From the NCBI GenBank assembly GCA_949128115.1, contig OX421962.1:41625745-41689744 (forward strand): 64,000 nucleotides of DNA, in the 5' to 3' direction. Each line of letters begins with the position of its first letter. The stretch's first letter is position 1. The notes below the pieces were generated by a model. It ran no database searches. It saw only the letters and a list, made by a program, of their open reading frames with translations, and was not told where the DNA came from. This document shows positions 1-11,472 of this stretch, piece by piece. A program made the position numbers and the translations under genes. The stretch comes from Anaspis maculata. Its lineage: Eukaryota > Arthropoda > Insecta > Coleoptera > Scraptiidae.

Positions 1-1091
1 ATAATTGAACTGTTTTCACGATTTTTTTTTATCTTATAGGTGTATCTACCTCTCGAAGTTAAGGCTGAGGTAAGATATTGAGGTCAGTTAATTCTCACGC
101 CTGGATTTTGAATATGTTATTAGGTTATAAAAAAATACATCAATAACTTAACATCAAATTTTAGTAGGTACCTATCTCCCGGCTTGTAGCATTTTTAGTT
201 GCTTGGAATTCGGTAGAATCGCGCGAGAATCAGTTTGGTAGTCCTCCACAAGTTCATGACTCTTGGAAAAATGGAAAGGACCAACCCATTTTTTTCCGCA
301 GATGTAAAGCCGAAGAACTTTTCTTTATGTAGAAATAAACAGGAAATAAATGATGAGTGAGGAAAAACTCCACGCCAACTTGACTTCAAAGTTATCGAAC
401 TTTCGACGGTTATTCTATTACTTTATAAACGAAAGAAAAAGAAATTTTTAGCGAGCTTGGCTGCAGATTCTTTGATGTTCATTCAACACTGATGAAATCG
501 AAAGAAAACTTGATTGGATTTTAGATTATGAAGATTCTTTTGGGGCCACGAACTAGAGAATACTTTTAGGAGCATCTTTGACAATATCCTTACCAGTTTT
601 GACTGCGGGAATGAGAAAATCGGCCCTTATAAATCCTATTCAAGATTTACTAATTTACATAGTAACAGGAATAAGCTAGGTATAGCGTATAGGTACATAC
701 CTACCTAGCTAAAAAGTTCTCACCACAATATGTAAGCCTGAACTGAACCAATTTTTGAGCAAGTTGTCTATTTGCCGCGTAAATCCTTACCCTAAGTTTC
801 TTCGTTTCGTCATTATCATGATATATGTATCTTGCGGATCTAGACCCACCTCGGTGTCCTCTGTCAGGCATTGAGCTATGGCACATACCTACTTTTCGAA
901 ACACCCTTATAACAAAAGTCCCTACTCTTCATAGATGCTTGATGCCTTTAAAAATAAAGTCAACAGGACTACACGAAAAGGCTTCGTTGTTGATTGGCGC
1001 ATCCACCATTTGTGAACATGCGAGAAATTCGTCGTTTTTGTCGGCTGTTGAAGTCTCGACAATACAACAATACAGTCGCCTCAAGTTGTCC
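1..1091. other. Intergenic DNA, no gene recognised
   Basis: AT-rich DNA with stop codons in all frames at short spacing. The open frames here are all under about 90 codons and none resembles a known protein. There are scattered ACCTACC/GGTAGGT tracts, for example around 695-710. I see no RNA gene and no long inverted repeat in this stretch. Confidence 0.5.
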
Positions 1092-1517
1092 TAATGGACA
1101 GGAAGCTGGTGCCTCAAAAATTACGTCATAAGGTACGTTGATTTTAACCCTGTAGGTCTAATGTGCGTTGATAAGGTTGTTGAAAATTTCTTTGTCTTAC
1201 ATGTCAGACCGGGGGCTTTAGGCTGGTATAGGCTTGTCAATTTTCGAAAAATGTCAAAAATTTACGTCATAAGGTACATGAATGAAACCAACGGGCTTCT
1301 GTGTGAGAACATCCCCTCAATCAAAAATCGGGTCATAAGACAAAATTTTTGGGGGCTTCCGGTCCATAAGACAAGTTTGAAGTTTTCAAAAAAAGCCAAA
1401 GTTTACCTTCTCCTGGAGGCTTCTCCTTTGACATAATTTTAGGAACAAAAAACGACTCTTACACCATTTTTTGCGTAGGCTTCGAATCTGTTCACAAAAT
1501 TTTTAACGGTAGGTAGG

Positions 1518-1730
1518 TACAGTTGGGAGCGAAATGATTCATACGGCACCGCTAGAAAGTCGGCTGGATTTCAGAAATGTTAGCTGCTTGGATCGTTCTT
1601 GAATGCCAGTTTTGATTACGATCAATCCCTAATCAAAACTGGCATTCAAGAACAATCCAAAAAGCTAAGATTTCTGAGATCCAGCCGACTGACTAGCGGT
1701 GCCGTATGAATCATTTCGCTCCCAACTGTA
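1518..1730. mobile_element. Palindromic MITE (Tc1/mariner-like termini), nested
   Basis: A near-perfect inverted repeat with arms of about 100 bp and a short loop near 1612-1630. It begins TA-CAGTTGGGAGCG and ends CGCTCCCAACTG-TA. The uninterrupted copy of the host element (near 33691) reads GGTACATCG at this point, so the insertion duplicated TA (or GTAC, which is ambiguous because the site is palindromic). CAGT termini with a TA duplication are typical of Tc1/mariner MITEs. Confidence 0.75.
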
Positions 1731-2146
1731 CATCGCTCACAGGGTGCAACATCGAAAACTTTTTCTCAAATCGTACACCCTGTATTTTAACATGGAAATC
1801 GATTCCGTCTTCCATCGTGATTACAAATATATATCACACTTAGTGGGTTAGTCAACAAAACGCCAGTGAAAAAATTGATAAATTTTTGTTCTTTTTTGGA
1901 AATTTCGAACTTCTCTTATGGACCGAAAGCCCCCAAAATGTTCGTCTTACGACCAGATTTTCGACTATTTTCGACAAAATCCAGTTGATTTCATTCATGT
2001 ACCTTATATTATGACGTAAATTTTTGGCCATTTTTTCGAAAATTGACAAGCTCATACCAGCCTAGAGCCCCCGGTCTGACATGTAAGACAAAGCAATTTT
2101 CAACAACCTTATCAACGCACATTAAACCTACAGGGTTAAAATCATG

Positions 2147-2271
2147 TACCGTTGCGGACTTTTTAAAGTGGACGACAGTTGACAGATTTCTCGGGATTCT
2201 GGCCTGAACGTCGCGTGACAGCAAGCCAACTCGTTGACATTGTCGTCCACTTTATTTTGGCCGCAATCGTA
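2147..2271. mobile_element. Palindromic MITE, nested; family copy at 56182
   Basis: An inverted repeat of about 125 bp including flanking TA on each side; the inner arms read AAAGTGGACGAC and GTCGTCCACTTT. A related copy lies at 56182-56307, also between TA dinucleotides inside GTAC. The empty site is visible at 34107-34115 (ATGTACCTT) in the other copy of the host element. This proves it is a separate insertion and not part of the host element. Confidence 0.75.
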
Positions 2272-2317
2272 CCTTATGACGTAGGTAAGTTTTGAGGCAC
2301 CAGCTCCCTGTCCATAA

Positions 2318-3227
2318 ACATTTAGCAGGGCCCAGGAAGTACCCTGACTGTGTACTACGAAGAGAAAAATGTACAAATAGCATCAGTCGCTGAGCAATGT
2401 AGGAACACATATGATCAGTGGTCTCAACTTCGTTTTCACAGCTGTGAATTGGGCATGTAATAATTTAGCAATAATCCACAATATGAAATTTGAAGTGATA
2501 TTTTTTCCTCTTTTACTTTGCATTCTTTGATTTCAAAACCTACCAGAACAAGCTACTTTGATTAGTGAGAAGTGTTGGAAGGTGTATCAGTAGCAACAAT
2601 ATAAGTACAGGATGTGAAAGAAAAAATACAGTTTTTCAAAATGACTGAGGCAGTTCCATTTCTTGCGCCTCAGTGTGATTTCGTCGCAAGTGATTATGAC
2701 CTTTCACTATCATAACCGAGAGGCGCGGTCAGGTGAGCCTGTGAATGTATCGACAATCTATGAGTGTATCGACCCTAAATTACAAATTTTTATGCAAGAA
2801 AGTTGTCTTTTTCGCCAGGCGGGCTAGAGCCAGGGGCTTTGTTGACGCCCCATAAGAACTAGGTAATTGACCTATCAAGTCAAAAATTTGGGTTAATTCA
2901 CTCTCTGTTCCAGGATCATGATCCATGATCCTGGCCGAAAGAAAACGGCTCAGGTCAGTGAGCAAACCGGCGATGCAGTTCTAGAATGACAATTTGACAA
3001 CACAGAACACAGCGTGGTTCAGGTAGTAGCTGATGTAGTTCAGGTGAAGGTTTCATGTCATACGGACACAACCACTAAGCTAACCTTCTTGTATCAAGAT
3101 GACATCAAACATTAAAATTCAGGAACACAAACAAAACTTGAATTCATTATGACATGCTGTGATTTTTTTAAGCTTGGAATGGATAGTCCTGTCTCGTATA
3201 ATGATTTATTAGATTGATTGATAGATG
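2318..3227. other. Intergenic DNA, no gene recognised
   Basis: No coding frame, RNA gene or repeat with a second copy in the window is recognised. A small palindrome GGATCATGATCC lies near 2912. Two near-repeats of a 'GTATCGAC' motif occur near 2748-2770. Confidence 0.4.
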
Positions 3228-3324
3228 GCGCCGCTTGGAGGACTCACATATTAGGAGTCCTCTTGGGTGTATATTACCATGAGTTCTCTGACTGCCACGG
3301 CATCGGATGGTTGAGCTGATCACG

Positions 3325-3372
3325 CTGCGCACTGATGAGCCCCCAGTAGGGGCGAAACACGTGTCTGTGCAG
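3325..3372 (+). ncRNA. Type I hammerhead self-cleaving ribozyme
   Basis: All conserved core positions are present in order. The stem I 5' strand is CTGCGCA (3325-3331). The core CTGATGA is 3332-3338. Stem II is 3339-3343 with 3349-3353 (five pairs, loop CAGTA). GAA is 3354-3356. Stem III is two pairs, A3357-T3364 and C3358-G3363, around ACGT. The cleavage-site nucleotide is C3365, and the stem I 3' strand TGTGCAG (3366-3372) pairs with all seven bases of the 5' strand (one G-U). The open end lies at stem I, which makes it type I. The very short stem III is what is known for hammerheads in Penelope-like elements, where dimers may be the active form. The self-complementary ACACGTGT fits such pairing. 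Activity is inferred, not shown. Confidence 0.85.
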
Positions 3373-3623
3373 TTGTTCGGTTCGATCGTCTGGTGTTGTG
3401 GTAGTCGGAGAGCTTTGTTTCATAAAAATGCGAGGTGCCCGCTATATGGCCCTAAGAGGCGCAATATTTATTTATATTCGCGTGTTTGTTGTCTATTTAT
3501 TATTATTTTTTCAAATTATGTTTTCCTCCTTAGCGGTCTGCATTGTCTATAGGAGTTTTTGCCTTTCATTATCACTTTAACAGACCCGGAAAAATTGCAA
3601 ATTGGACGACACAATCAGACAGA

Positions 3624-3693
3624 CATTCCCGGGAATCGAACCTGGAGCCTACATGACCGCAGACAGCCACTCAACCATCTGCGCCACGGGGCC
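3624..3693 (-). repeat. tRNA-like SINE head (A and B box)
   Basis: Read on the - strand it begins GGCCCCGTGGCGCAGATGG (A-box-like) and about 40 bases later has GGTTCGATTCC, a good B box of an internal RNA polymerase III promoter. The T stem contains a mismatch and no sound cloverleaf could be drawn. I therefore call it a tRNA-derived SINE head and not a functional tRNA gene. Confidence 0.55.
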
Positions 3694-3699
3694 GTATGA

Positions 3700-5878
3700 T
3701 GATTTATGATTTTAAGGTTGGTTCCATGATCGACATATTGACTGTAAGTGAACCGATCGTGAGGAAACCCGCAGCATACTTAGGTCTCGTACAAAAATTC
3801 ATCACTGTTTAAAGTTCGATTTCACAATTTGCCGCCATCTTGGCTAGGTCGCCATGTCGAACTTTTTCGTAAGCGAACCGTTGAGAGTTGAGGTTGATTT
3901 TACGATTCACTGCCATTTTGGCCCGCCATTTCAACTTTTCCACAGGTCAACCATCATTTTCAACTTTCAAACTTGAAAGTCTTGAAACTTCCTTCTCTCT
4001 GGTCAATTAGAACTTTTTTAAGTGAGTATTAGTTAGGTATTGATCACCTTATCACATTAATTTTACTCGCGGAAAATGCACTTTAGTTACTTACCCACGA
4101 TGAGAACTTTGCTACTTATTGTTTCCAAATATGGATGAGTCACGGAGCACGGAGCAAATAGACAGGCCTATAACAATGGTTCAGTAGATGATCAGCGACA
4201 AATTTCTCCGTGGATTAGAATGGCGGATGCGCAACATTCTTCGGCGAATTTTACACTGGAAATTAACAATAATTCAATGAAAAGTCAAGCGACGAATTTA
4301 CATAAATGTTGGATGCGCGGCTAAACGAATTTGAATCTGCACTAGGTGGTTTTGTGTTAAAATTAGTTTAGGTACTAAAGTAGCTAATGAATAAATGACA
4401 GTCTTCTTAAAAATTATGTTCAACTTTTCAGTATTACGTATTTTATTTTGGATCGTTCTTGTTTATAGCCTGTTCGATCAATACTAGGAGGTGGGGAAGA
4501 AGTCGAGCATTGGTAAGTTTTCCTTAGTTTAGTAGAATTGGTGAACTGACCCTGTGTTGAAGTGATAGGTGCCTACTGATTATTTTAATAGAGCTGAAAC
4601 TCTTGTTATTTTTTATTGCCTATTCATTGTTTATTATATAGTTTCTTGATAATGTACCTATCTAAGTACTCACTACAAAAAATTGTTAAATAAAAACATC
4701 AATGTCATGATCATCATCAATCATGAAAGGCAAACCAAGATGCGATTTTATCAATAAATGACCCATCCCACGATTACTGAGCTGAGTTACCTATTAGTAA
4801 GTAATAGTTAGTACCTACCTATATAGGTACATCTTCGATTATGAAACATTCGCCGGCGAATGATGAGCGCGATAAACGATTATGGGAATACCCCAGATAC
4901 TTACAGTCAATTCATTGTAAACCTGTTATCTCACCCAAAGATCCATTGAACCTTTGCAGCATTCGTACGCATACCTACCTACCTTCAGCCTGAATCCTGA
5001 ATGCGTTGGAAGTTTTGCCGCACGTCTAGCGAGTTATTTATAGAGTATAAACTGCTGAAAATAAATGGAAGAGATTTTCATCGGCGGAAATCAATTTCGA
5101 TCGAAGCTACAGCGTTCCAGGTCGAAATAACCGTTGGACATTTGGCTGAATTTGAACGTGGATTTCCGACCTACCCAATGACATTGGCCTCGAACGATTC
5201 CGCACGGCAAAAATGATTGCAAAAACTTGCGGTAAATCCAAAACATTTTGTCGACAATATTACTTTCGCCTCGTGCAAGATGACCGAAGATTTCATCAGC
5301 CAGTCTACCAAATTTCTATGACGGCTGATTCTTTTTTTGTAATTGTTACAATGGAATGCTTACGCGACGGTTTTCATATCGTAGTGTGCAACGTCGGTTT
5401 AAAATAATTATTTTCTAGTGCGACCTTACATTAATTAATTAATTAATAATTAATTGTAATAAGTGCCCCGATTCAATTAAGTAGGTACTTGTTTATACCT
5501 AAGGTACCATCCTATTGTACTGCCAACTTCTCGCTGAAACAGGTATGTGACCAAATCTGTCGTATTTTCCTTTATCCTTCACAGTTTTATCTATTTGTTT
5601 CATTTATAAGCTAACAGGGTCTATTATTTGTCAGCCTTATATTACCCGTTGACGTTGTAAATGCAAAACTAGAACTTTTTGAATCAAATATAAAGTGGCA
5701 AGCTAGAGCTCTGGAGGCCTACGGCTAGATACAGTTGGTGGCCACTGTCGACTGGTTGCTGCTGCAGGTGCCATTAACCGTGGCCTTAGCCCCCAATTTG
5801 TCATTCTATTTTTGCTTTAAAAGACTCCTAGTTAAGCATTTGCAACGGAACGGGTAATACCTATAATACTGTTCAGGT
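3700..5878. other. Intergenic DNA with short simple repeats
   Basis: No recognisable gene. There is a (TAAT)n tract at about 5431-5455 and a short palindrome ATTCGCCGGCGAAT near 4848. Two consecutive short open frames on the + strand (5001-5216 and 5213-5407) overlap by 4 bases, but they match no family I know and are probably chance. Confidence 0.4.
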
Positions 5879-6165
5879 CAATTGAGGCGTTCTTTGCAAA
5901 AAATTTTCGAGGCCACTTGTCACTTTTCGGTAGAACTCAATTGCCGATAGGTATTTGGGACCATGCTAGACCCAATTTGCTGAATAAATTTCTGCAAAAC
6001 CAGTGTAGAAAAATTCTAGTTGTATTTGAAATTACGTCGCCTCTGCAGAAACACCACAGATCATATTGAGGTATCCAGAAGTTCTTAATGAAATACCTAC
6101 TTACATGAAGCAGATTTTTTTTTTTAAATTGACAAGTGGGGTTTTCGCAAAGAACGCCTCAATTG
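5879..6165. mobile_element. MITE with 19-bp TIRs
   Basis: Begins CAATTGAGGCGTTCTTTGC and ends with its exact reverse complement (6147-6165). The ~250-bp interior is not itself palindromic and has no coding potential. No target duplication is clear. Confidence 0.65.
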
Positions 6166-6395
6166 CATAGAATTTTGTTATTATGGGATGCCCAAAATGA
6201 CCAAATATCTAAGTTATTCATACAAGAAAATAAGTTTTTGGCCTCATAACCAGTTAGTCAGGAATACCAAAACAACATAAAATAATATGGAGGTGTGGTG
6301 AGCCTGCTCTGTTCTCCTGGTTTTGGTTAATACCTAAGTAGATCAACTACCTTAGTGGAGATAGGTGGCTAACTTATACCTGTCTACCCAAAATA

Positions 6396-6581
6396 TACCG
6401 TATGTTCGTTAAAATCATGAATTAGGGCAGGCTGTGAACTTCGAAACGTATGTCCAAAATGTATTCCATGACGACGGCTCATCATGTTGACATCAAATTT
6501 AAGTGATTATTGATAACTTCACGACATACTTTTTTACTTCCATAGCCTGCCCTAATTCATGATTTTAACGAACATACGGTA
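6396..6581. mobile_element. Foldback MITE with TA flanks
   Basis: Arms of about 38 bp starting TACCGTATG and ending CATACGGTA, bordered by TA on both sides. The termini, and an internal GGCAGGCTGTG, recur in a foldback at 52009-52132. The two are therefore probably one family with different interiors. Confidence 0.7.
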
Positions 6582-7462
6582 TGATGAAATATGACAATAC
6601 AAATAGTATTAAAAAAGTAGGTTGGATCTAGATGAATCTACCCTTTTTCTGATCAGATTGCACATTTTACATCTAACGTAAGCTGTGCGTAAAATTACAT
6701 CATGATGTTGGAATGGTAATCGCGGTTTACTTCCTTCGTGATTTGTGGAGATTACTCGTAAAAGTCTAGTGTTTCCCACTGGAATTCGGCCAAGTTTCAT
6801 TTTTATAAATGTCCATTCATTATTGTCACTCGCTCGGTGGGTCTGAACCTTGAATTTGAATAATCATGAGTCACATTTGGAATATATGTAGGTGATTATG
6901 GTTATACTTGTATCACCCTGTATAGATTCGATCGACTTAATTAAGTCGATCAAACACCTGTCTGCTGCTGCTGTCTTGTTTGCGTATTGACAGTGAAACC
7001 CATAATCAGTTATTAAAACTAGAGAGCAGGTATAGGTGGGAGAATTTCTCTGCGGTATTTAAAATTATGAGTCTATACTTATACTCGTAGTATACCTACC
7101 TGTAGATAGATAGATTAGTAATTAATAATTATCGGTGTTAATAAACTTGTAATTTGTTGAACAAACAGACAGGTACTGGGTGTCAACAAAACTATCAGCA
7201 TAATAGGTTCAGCGGCAATAAGCATCAGGTGTACTGTTACTGTTTTACATGCAATTGAAACCTTATTTTTTCCGATGACTGACACCTGTCATTCTTATGA
7301 AACTATTTGGGAATCCGATTACCGAGAGAGGGCACCACTGGTAGCTGGAAAACAGAGTGGCCATACCTTCCACCCGTGAAATTTGAGTCGTCTCATTTAT
7401 GTATGTTTTCAAATGCTTCATCATTTTTTGCGCTATGTGGCTGCATATGTTACTCGTACTCT
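6582..7462. other. Intergenic DNA, no gene recognised
   Basis: AT-rich. No coding or RNA feature is recognised. A short palindrome with TTAATTAA-type symmetry lies near 6930-6950 (GATCGACTTAATTAAGTCGATC). Nothing else stands out. Confidence 0.4.
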
Positions 7463-7807
7463 AATCGTGTACCGCTGAGCTACTGGAGCGCTGGACTGCG
7501 AACCTAAAGGTGGTGTGTGTTCGATACCACGCGGCAGCAGTGATGAAAATTTACTGCTGTCGTCAACCTTTCCGGCAAGCGATCAACCCAATCGCTATAA
7601 ATAATTGCGTACCTGCGTTCTGTGTGAACAAGGGGTAATAAAGCGGTTGGCGTTATGATCATCCCATCACCTCGGACCTCCGGGGGTCCGCGACAATCCG
7701 GCAGTGAACACAAAGAACCGAACCTCTAACCTTCCACTTTGTAAGCCAAGGCCAAGTCCCTCAATGGGATGTAGAGCCACACTATTATTGTTATAATCAT
7801 TATTACC
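7463..7807 (+). mobile_element. tRNA-derived SINE
   Basis: The 5' part has a tRNA-like head with an A-box-like GAGCTACTGGAG followed by GCGCTGGACTGCGAACC and a B-box-like GTTCGATACC near 7527. A unique body of about 250 bp follows, ending in an ATT-rich 3' tail (7785-7807). This is the classic layout of an insect SINE transcribed by RNA polymerase III and mobilised by a LINE. The 5' border is approximate, and no target duplication was found by eye. Confidence 0.65.
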
Positions 7808-7991
7808 GTGCTATGTATTTTCAATTAGAGCTAGATACCCAGTGAATGTATTCCTTCCTATTCCCAACCATGTACGGCGTTGAAGACTCTTCCAAGGCAA
7901 CATTTGTGCGAATGTGCGATAACATCAAGCGCTTTTCTTATACCACCGAATCTTTTACCACAAAACTCATCGATCTGGCCTAAGTCACATG

Positions 7992-8348
7992 CAGTGGCGT
8001 ATTTAGAGATTTGGGATGGGGGGGGGGCAAGGTGATTTTTTTTTAAATAACGCAAGATACGTGAGAAGGAGGGGGGGTGAAGAACAGAAGGCAGACAAAA
8101 TGCCTCCATCAATAAAAAAAAATTGGACTAATAGTAATTATTGTGAAGAAGGGTATTATACCCACATTTATTATATACCTACATATTACGTATTATATAC
8201 AACGGAATTAGGTATACATTTTCAAATTCACACCATTATCGGAGCGCGCCTGTTTTTTTGCCGGTATACCTTCTTCTTATTATTATCATTACAGATCGAT
8301 GGGGGGGCATATTATGCCCCTTATGCCACCCCCATAAATACGCCACTG
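7992..8348. mobile_element. hAT-superfamily MITE with 8-bp TSD
   Basis: Terminal inverted repeats CAGTGGCGTATTTA at both ends. It is flanked by a perfect 8-bp target duplication GTCACATG (7984-7991 and 8349-8356). CAGTG-type termini with an 8-bp duplication are diagnostic of hAT elements. The 357-bp interior has poly-G/poly-C tracts just inside the TIRs and no transposase; it is non-autonomous. Confidence 0.9.
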
Positions 8349-8412
8349 GTCACATGTGTAATTAACATGAGTCAGGAGAAATCTCGTGACAGCTCTTCGA
8401 AACCTCAAAATG

Positions 8413-8585
8413 TAAAGGTGCGTTCAGTCAGCTTATTTGGCCGCAAGTTTTAATTTTAGTCGTAAGCGCTGCATCGCTTATTGGCTGTTCTGAGGAGGCT
8501 GGTTCATAAAGAGCCAATGGGCGTCGCTGCGCTTGCGACTAAAATTAAAACTTGAGGCTAAATAAGCTGACTGGACGCCCCTTTA
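8413..8585. mobile_element. Foldback MITE of the 'cagcttattt' family
   Basis: A near-complete palindrome starting TAAAGGTGCGTTCAGTCAGC and ending with a diverged complement, TA on both sides. Related copies lie at 11662-11836 and, larger and SINE-interrupted, at 22460-22873 and 32130-32530. No coding potential. Confidence 0.75.
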
Positions 8586-11322
8586 CACGAGACTTCCAGC
8601 GTACTCGAATCACACTAGGGCTGAACGTATTTCACCCACCCTGAGTCTTGAATGTCAACAGAAGAATTGCTAAGAATGTTTTTGTCGATTTCTTAGAATT
8701 ATACTCAATAAAATGACGGAACTGAATCAATCAGACACGGACAATACCTAATAAAAATTTAATCAATTTCGGCAATTTGTCATTGACCACATTCAAGCTT
8801 GGCACTGTTCATAACCTAGGTGACTGCGTGACGTCCATTCCGATCGAGGTTGTGGTAATTCTGCTCGTGTAGAGTCGAGGCGTAGGTACCTACCCAATCT
8901 GGTTGCCAGATCCGTCGTGGTTCGTCCGTACACCCGCAATTCTACCGAACACCGGTAATCCCTAATTATCGGCTTTCCGCATCTCTGTTGCTACCACAAA
9001 ACATTAAAATTACAATTAGCTCACGACCTCGCAGAAAAATTGAGAACAATTCCCGTAATTGCATCCATCGGTATTTGAGTTTTACCGCCTAATGTAAGAA
9101 CCGGGGGAGTTGCATCAGCCCAACGCACGTCGTCCGTCTATGTTCTTCCAGTCATCTTTTTCTGTGAGCTATAGTAAATTTACGATGCATAGAAAAAAGC
9201 TAATGAACGAGGTTCAAATTGATGGTTGCACGAATGGCAAACAATGCAAATTCCCTGATCGATCATATGATAATTACAAAGCTCTTGTAATTAATTACAT
9301 AGATTAGAGGATATAACCGAGTTGATCGTGATTGTGTCAGCAATGGCATATCGGCATATCAATTACTTGAAACTGTTCTGAAAGCATGATTGGGGAGTTG
9401 CCATTGCCAAGTGCCAAGACGAGGCCAAACATCGATGTTCGAGTCTTGATTATTGGAACAATAAAACCAAAATACTATGATTAGGTACCAACACAAAATG
9501 AAAATAAGTACCTTAGTACCTATATAGTTACCTAAGGTACTAATAAACTAATAAGTACTAGTTGGTCCCTATACTTGATACTATTGATCTCAAAATTATA
9601 AATGAATAAGCTTCTAAGAACTTCCGATCTAAAGGAAAGGTAGAGGTAAGTAACATTTGAAGAGTTCCAAGAACTTGAACTTGACTGAGATTGATCAGGT
9701 TCCAGGTGCATATTATAATAAGTACTAAGATATATCTTTCTACCTACCTATAACACGCGGTTTGTGGAAAATAATTCGTGGTGTTACTCAAATGGAAGTT
9801 GGTGAAATCAAGGAATTATGAGTGAGTAGATATTGTGTAGGTATTTATTAGGAAGATATTAGGTAGCCATTTTTAAAAACACTTTGGAACACACTCCAGA
9901 GATTTTTTCAACATTTGAATGTATCTTGAATTTTTGTTTATCACACAGCAGGGTAGGGCGAGTCATCAATGAAAATTTAAATTTCTGCCGGTTCCTTTTG
10001 CTCGCAGCTTGTGCGCAGGTCTTCAAGTATACAAGCTCACTGGTTCAATTGGCTGTTTAACCGGAAGGGTTTTATCGATCGGGCTGGTTAGGGTTGGGGT
10101 TGGCGACGGCGCCAATATAGGTGAACCTGCGCCTCAAGCACCTCAGGTAAATGAGAATGGCTACACAGGAGAATCGTTTTATCTAATGCTCTTTATTGTT
10201 ACCAAATACCAAACAATACATATTGCCGGCACTGGAGCTAAAAAATATACTTACAGGTGTTTAACAAATACGGTTACAAACTTCTAGAGGAGATTCCTTA
10301 TAAAAAATTGACCAGGCAAGAATAGAACTCCAATGTCCTAAAATGCTCCGTTGAATATTTCCCTCATACGTCAAAAACGCGATAATTCGGACACAAATTT
10401 CAAGGATTATTAAGCGATAATCCGAAAGACCATATCGATAATTCAATCGATCTGTCATTGTTTGAACACCTACTGTCAAACAAACATGATGCGAGTCCAG
10501 TGTTAGCGTTGGACTCTGGACACTGTTCACTGTATGAGGATGCTCATGCTCAAGCGAGTACTCAAGGACCCAGAGGAATGTGCAAGAAATAGGCTACTTC
10601 GTTTGGGCAGGTGCGCATGCTTGACGGCTCTAAATTTTGTAAACTTTCGTACACCTGTCAGTTGAATGGCAACGCTGCATGCTCTGTCTAGCCGCCTGAC
10701 CAACAACTGGTTCCTGGCTGTCACTTCTATACATACCGTAAATGCATCTCTTCGTAGCTTCTTTGAACTTCCTTCTTGGTGCAGCCATTTTCAACAGGTT
10801 CTGTTCTTTCGATAAAACATGAGCAAAGGGAGTGTAGGTCAGGTAGAAACGAGAAGTGACCATAATTATTGTCACAAGTGACAGTTGGCGCCGATGTCTT
10901 GTTGTTTTCAGCGCTGTTGCCATTTTTGTTGTTCCTGAACTTCCACAAACGATCATTGAATTTAATTCCAATGAAACATTTCCTTTGAATATAAAAATGG
11001 TATCTAACATTCAACCACATTATTTGTGAAATTTTAGGTGCACTACAATATTTTTTTGTGTTAATTTTCAATATTGGTGTACGAAACTATGAAATTCGCG
11101 CCAGACATGCGCACTCAAAAAAACCGAAACGAAGGGACCTATTGAAACGATTTGGGATTGCGCATAGTCATGATGATTTCACACTTTTTACGTCAGCCTC
11201 TGGTTCTCTTTTCTGTTCTGCGGCTCAGTACAGTTAGGTGGCTATTCATGTATCATCAATTTTATTGTCGTTTGAAATAATATGTGAAGAATTTGTAAAA
11301 TGATTCGGGAAATATTCTTCCG
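8586..11322. other. Intergenic DNA, no gene recognised
   Basis: 2.7 kb without a recognisable gene. The longest open frames lie on the - strand between 10630 and 11071 (up to 126 codons). They overlap in different frames and match nothing I know, so I do not call them. There are scattered ACCTA/TAGGT tracts and partial palindromes around 9500-9550. Confidence 0.4.
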
Positions 11323-11324
11323 AA

Positions 11325-11448
11325 TACCACTCTTGCAATGAAAATGAACCAGATAATTCTGAAAAAGCGTGTTGCCATAAGAAAACCGCAGTTTTCAGGC
11401 AACACGCATTTTTCAGAATTATCGGTAATTTTCATTGCACTCGTGGTA
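11325..11448. mobile_element. Foldback MITE with TA flanks
   Basis: Arms of about 55 bp begin TACCAC and end GTGGTA, with TA at each border. The loop is near 11377-11390. The innermost arm contains GCGTGTTGCC / GGCAACACGC. Confidence 0.7.
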
Positions 11449-11472
11449 TTATACCCGAAAAGTGTTCAAGGT

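Larger units (their letters stand above)
1095..2314. mobile_element. Long-TIR foldback element, copy 1, with two nested MITEs
   Basis: The outermost TIR begins TGGACAGG and ends CCTGTCCA. The two arms (about 1095-1500 and 1850-2314) are inverted copies of each other. A second copy lies at 33282-34149 with the same termini. The flanks carry TAA on both sides (1092-1094 and 2315-2317), a likely 3-bp target duplication. The centre holds an ACAGGGTG...CACCCTGT hairpin near 1739-1785. Two unrelated palindromic elements (1518-1730 and 2147-2271) are inserted in it. Without them it is about 880 bp, close to the 868 bp of copy 2. The arms contain a short open frame repeated in both orientations, probably a by-product of the palindrome. 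The superfamily is not identified. Confidence 0.75.
3228..3693. mobile_element. Putative retroposon with a hammerhead ribozyme and a tRNA-like end
   Basis: Between an AT-rich left flank and 3693 lie two retroposon hallmarks. One is a complete hammerhead fold on the + strand (3325-3372). The other is a tRNA-like sequence with A and B boxes on the - strand (3624-3693). Penelope-like elements and some SINE-like retroposons are known to carry type I hammerheads. No reverse transcriptase is present here, so this would be a non-autonomous copy or the terminal part of one. The borders are approximate, and the two parts could be two adjacent insertions. Confidence 0.45.

Noticed and set aside
1161..1436. 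A 91-codon frame as a gene
   Set aside because: It lies in the arm of a palindromic element and recurs, broken, in the opposite arm and in the second copy; most likely repeat DNA.
3624..3693. A functional tRNA gene on the - strand
   Set aside because: A and B boxes are present, but the T stem has a mismatch and no sound cloverleaf or anticodon arm could be drawn; a SINE head is more likely.
10630..11071. Overlapping - strand open frames of 114 and 126 codons
   Set aside because: Two frames overlap on the same DNA and neither resembles a known protein; no splice or start context favours one.
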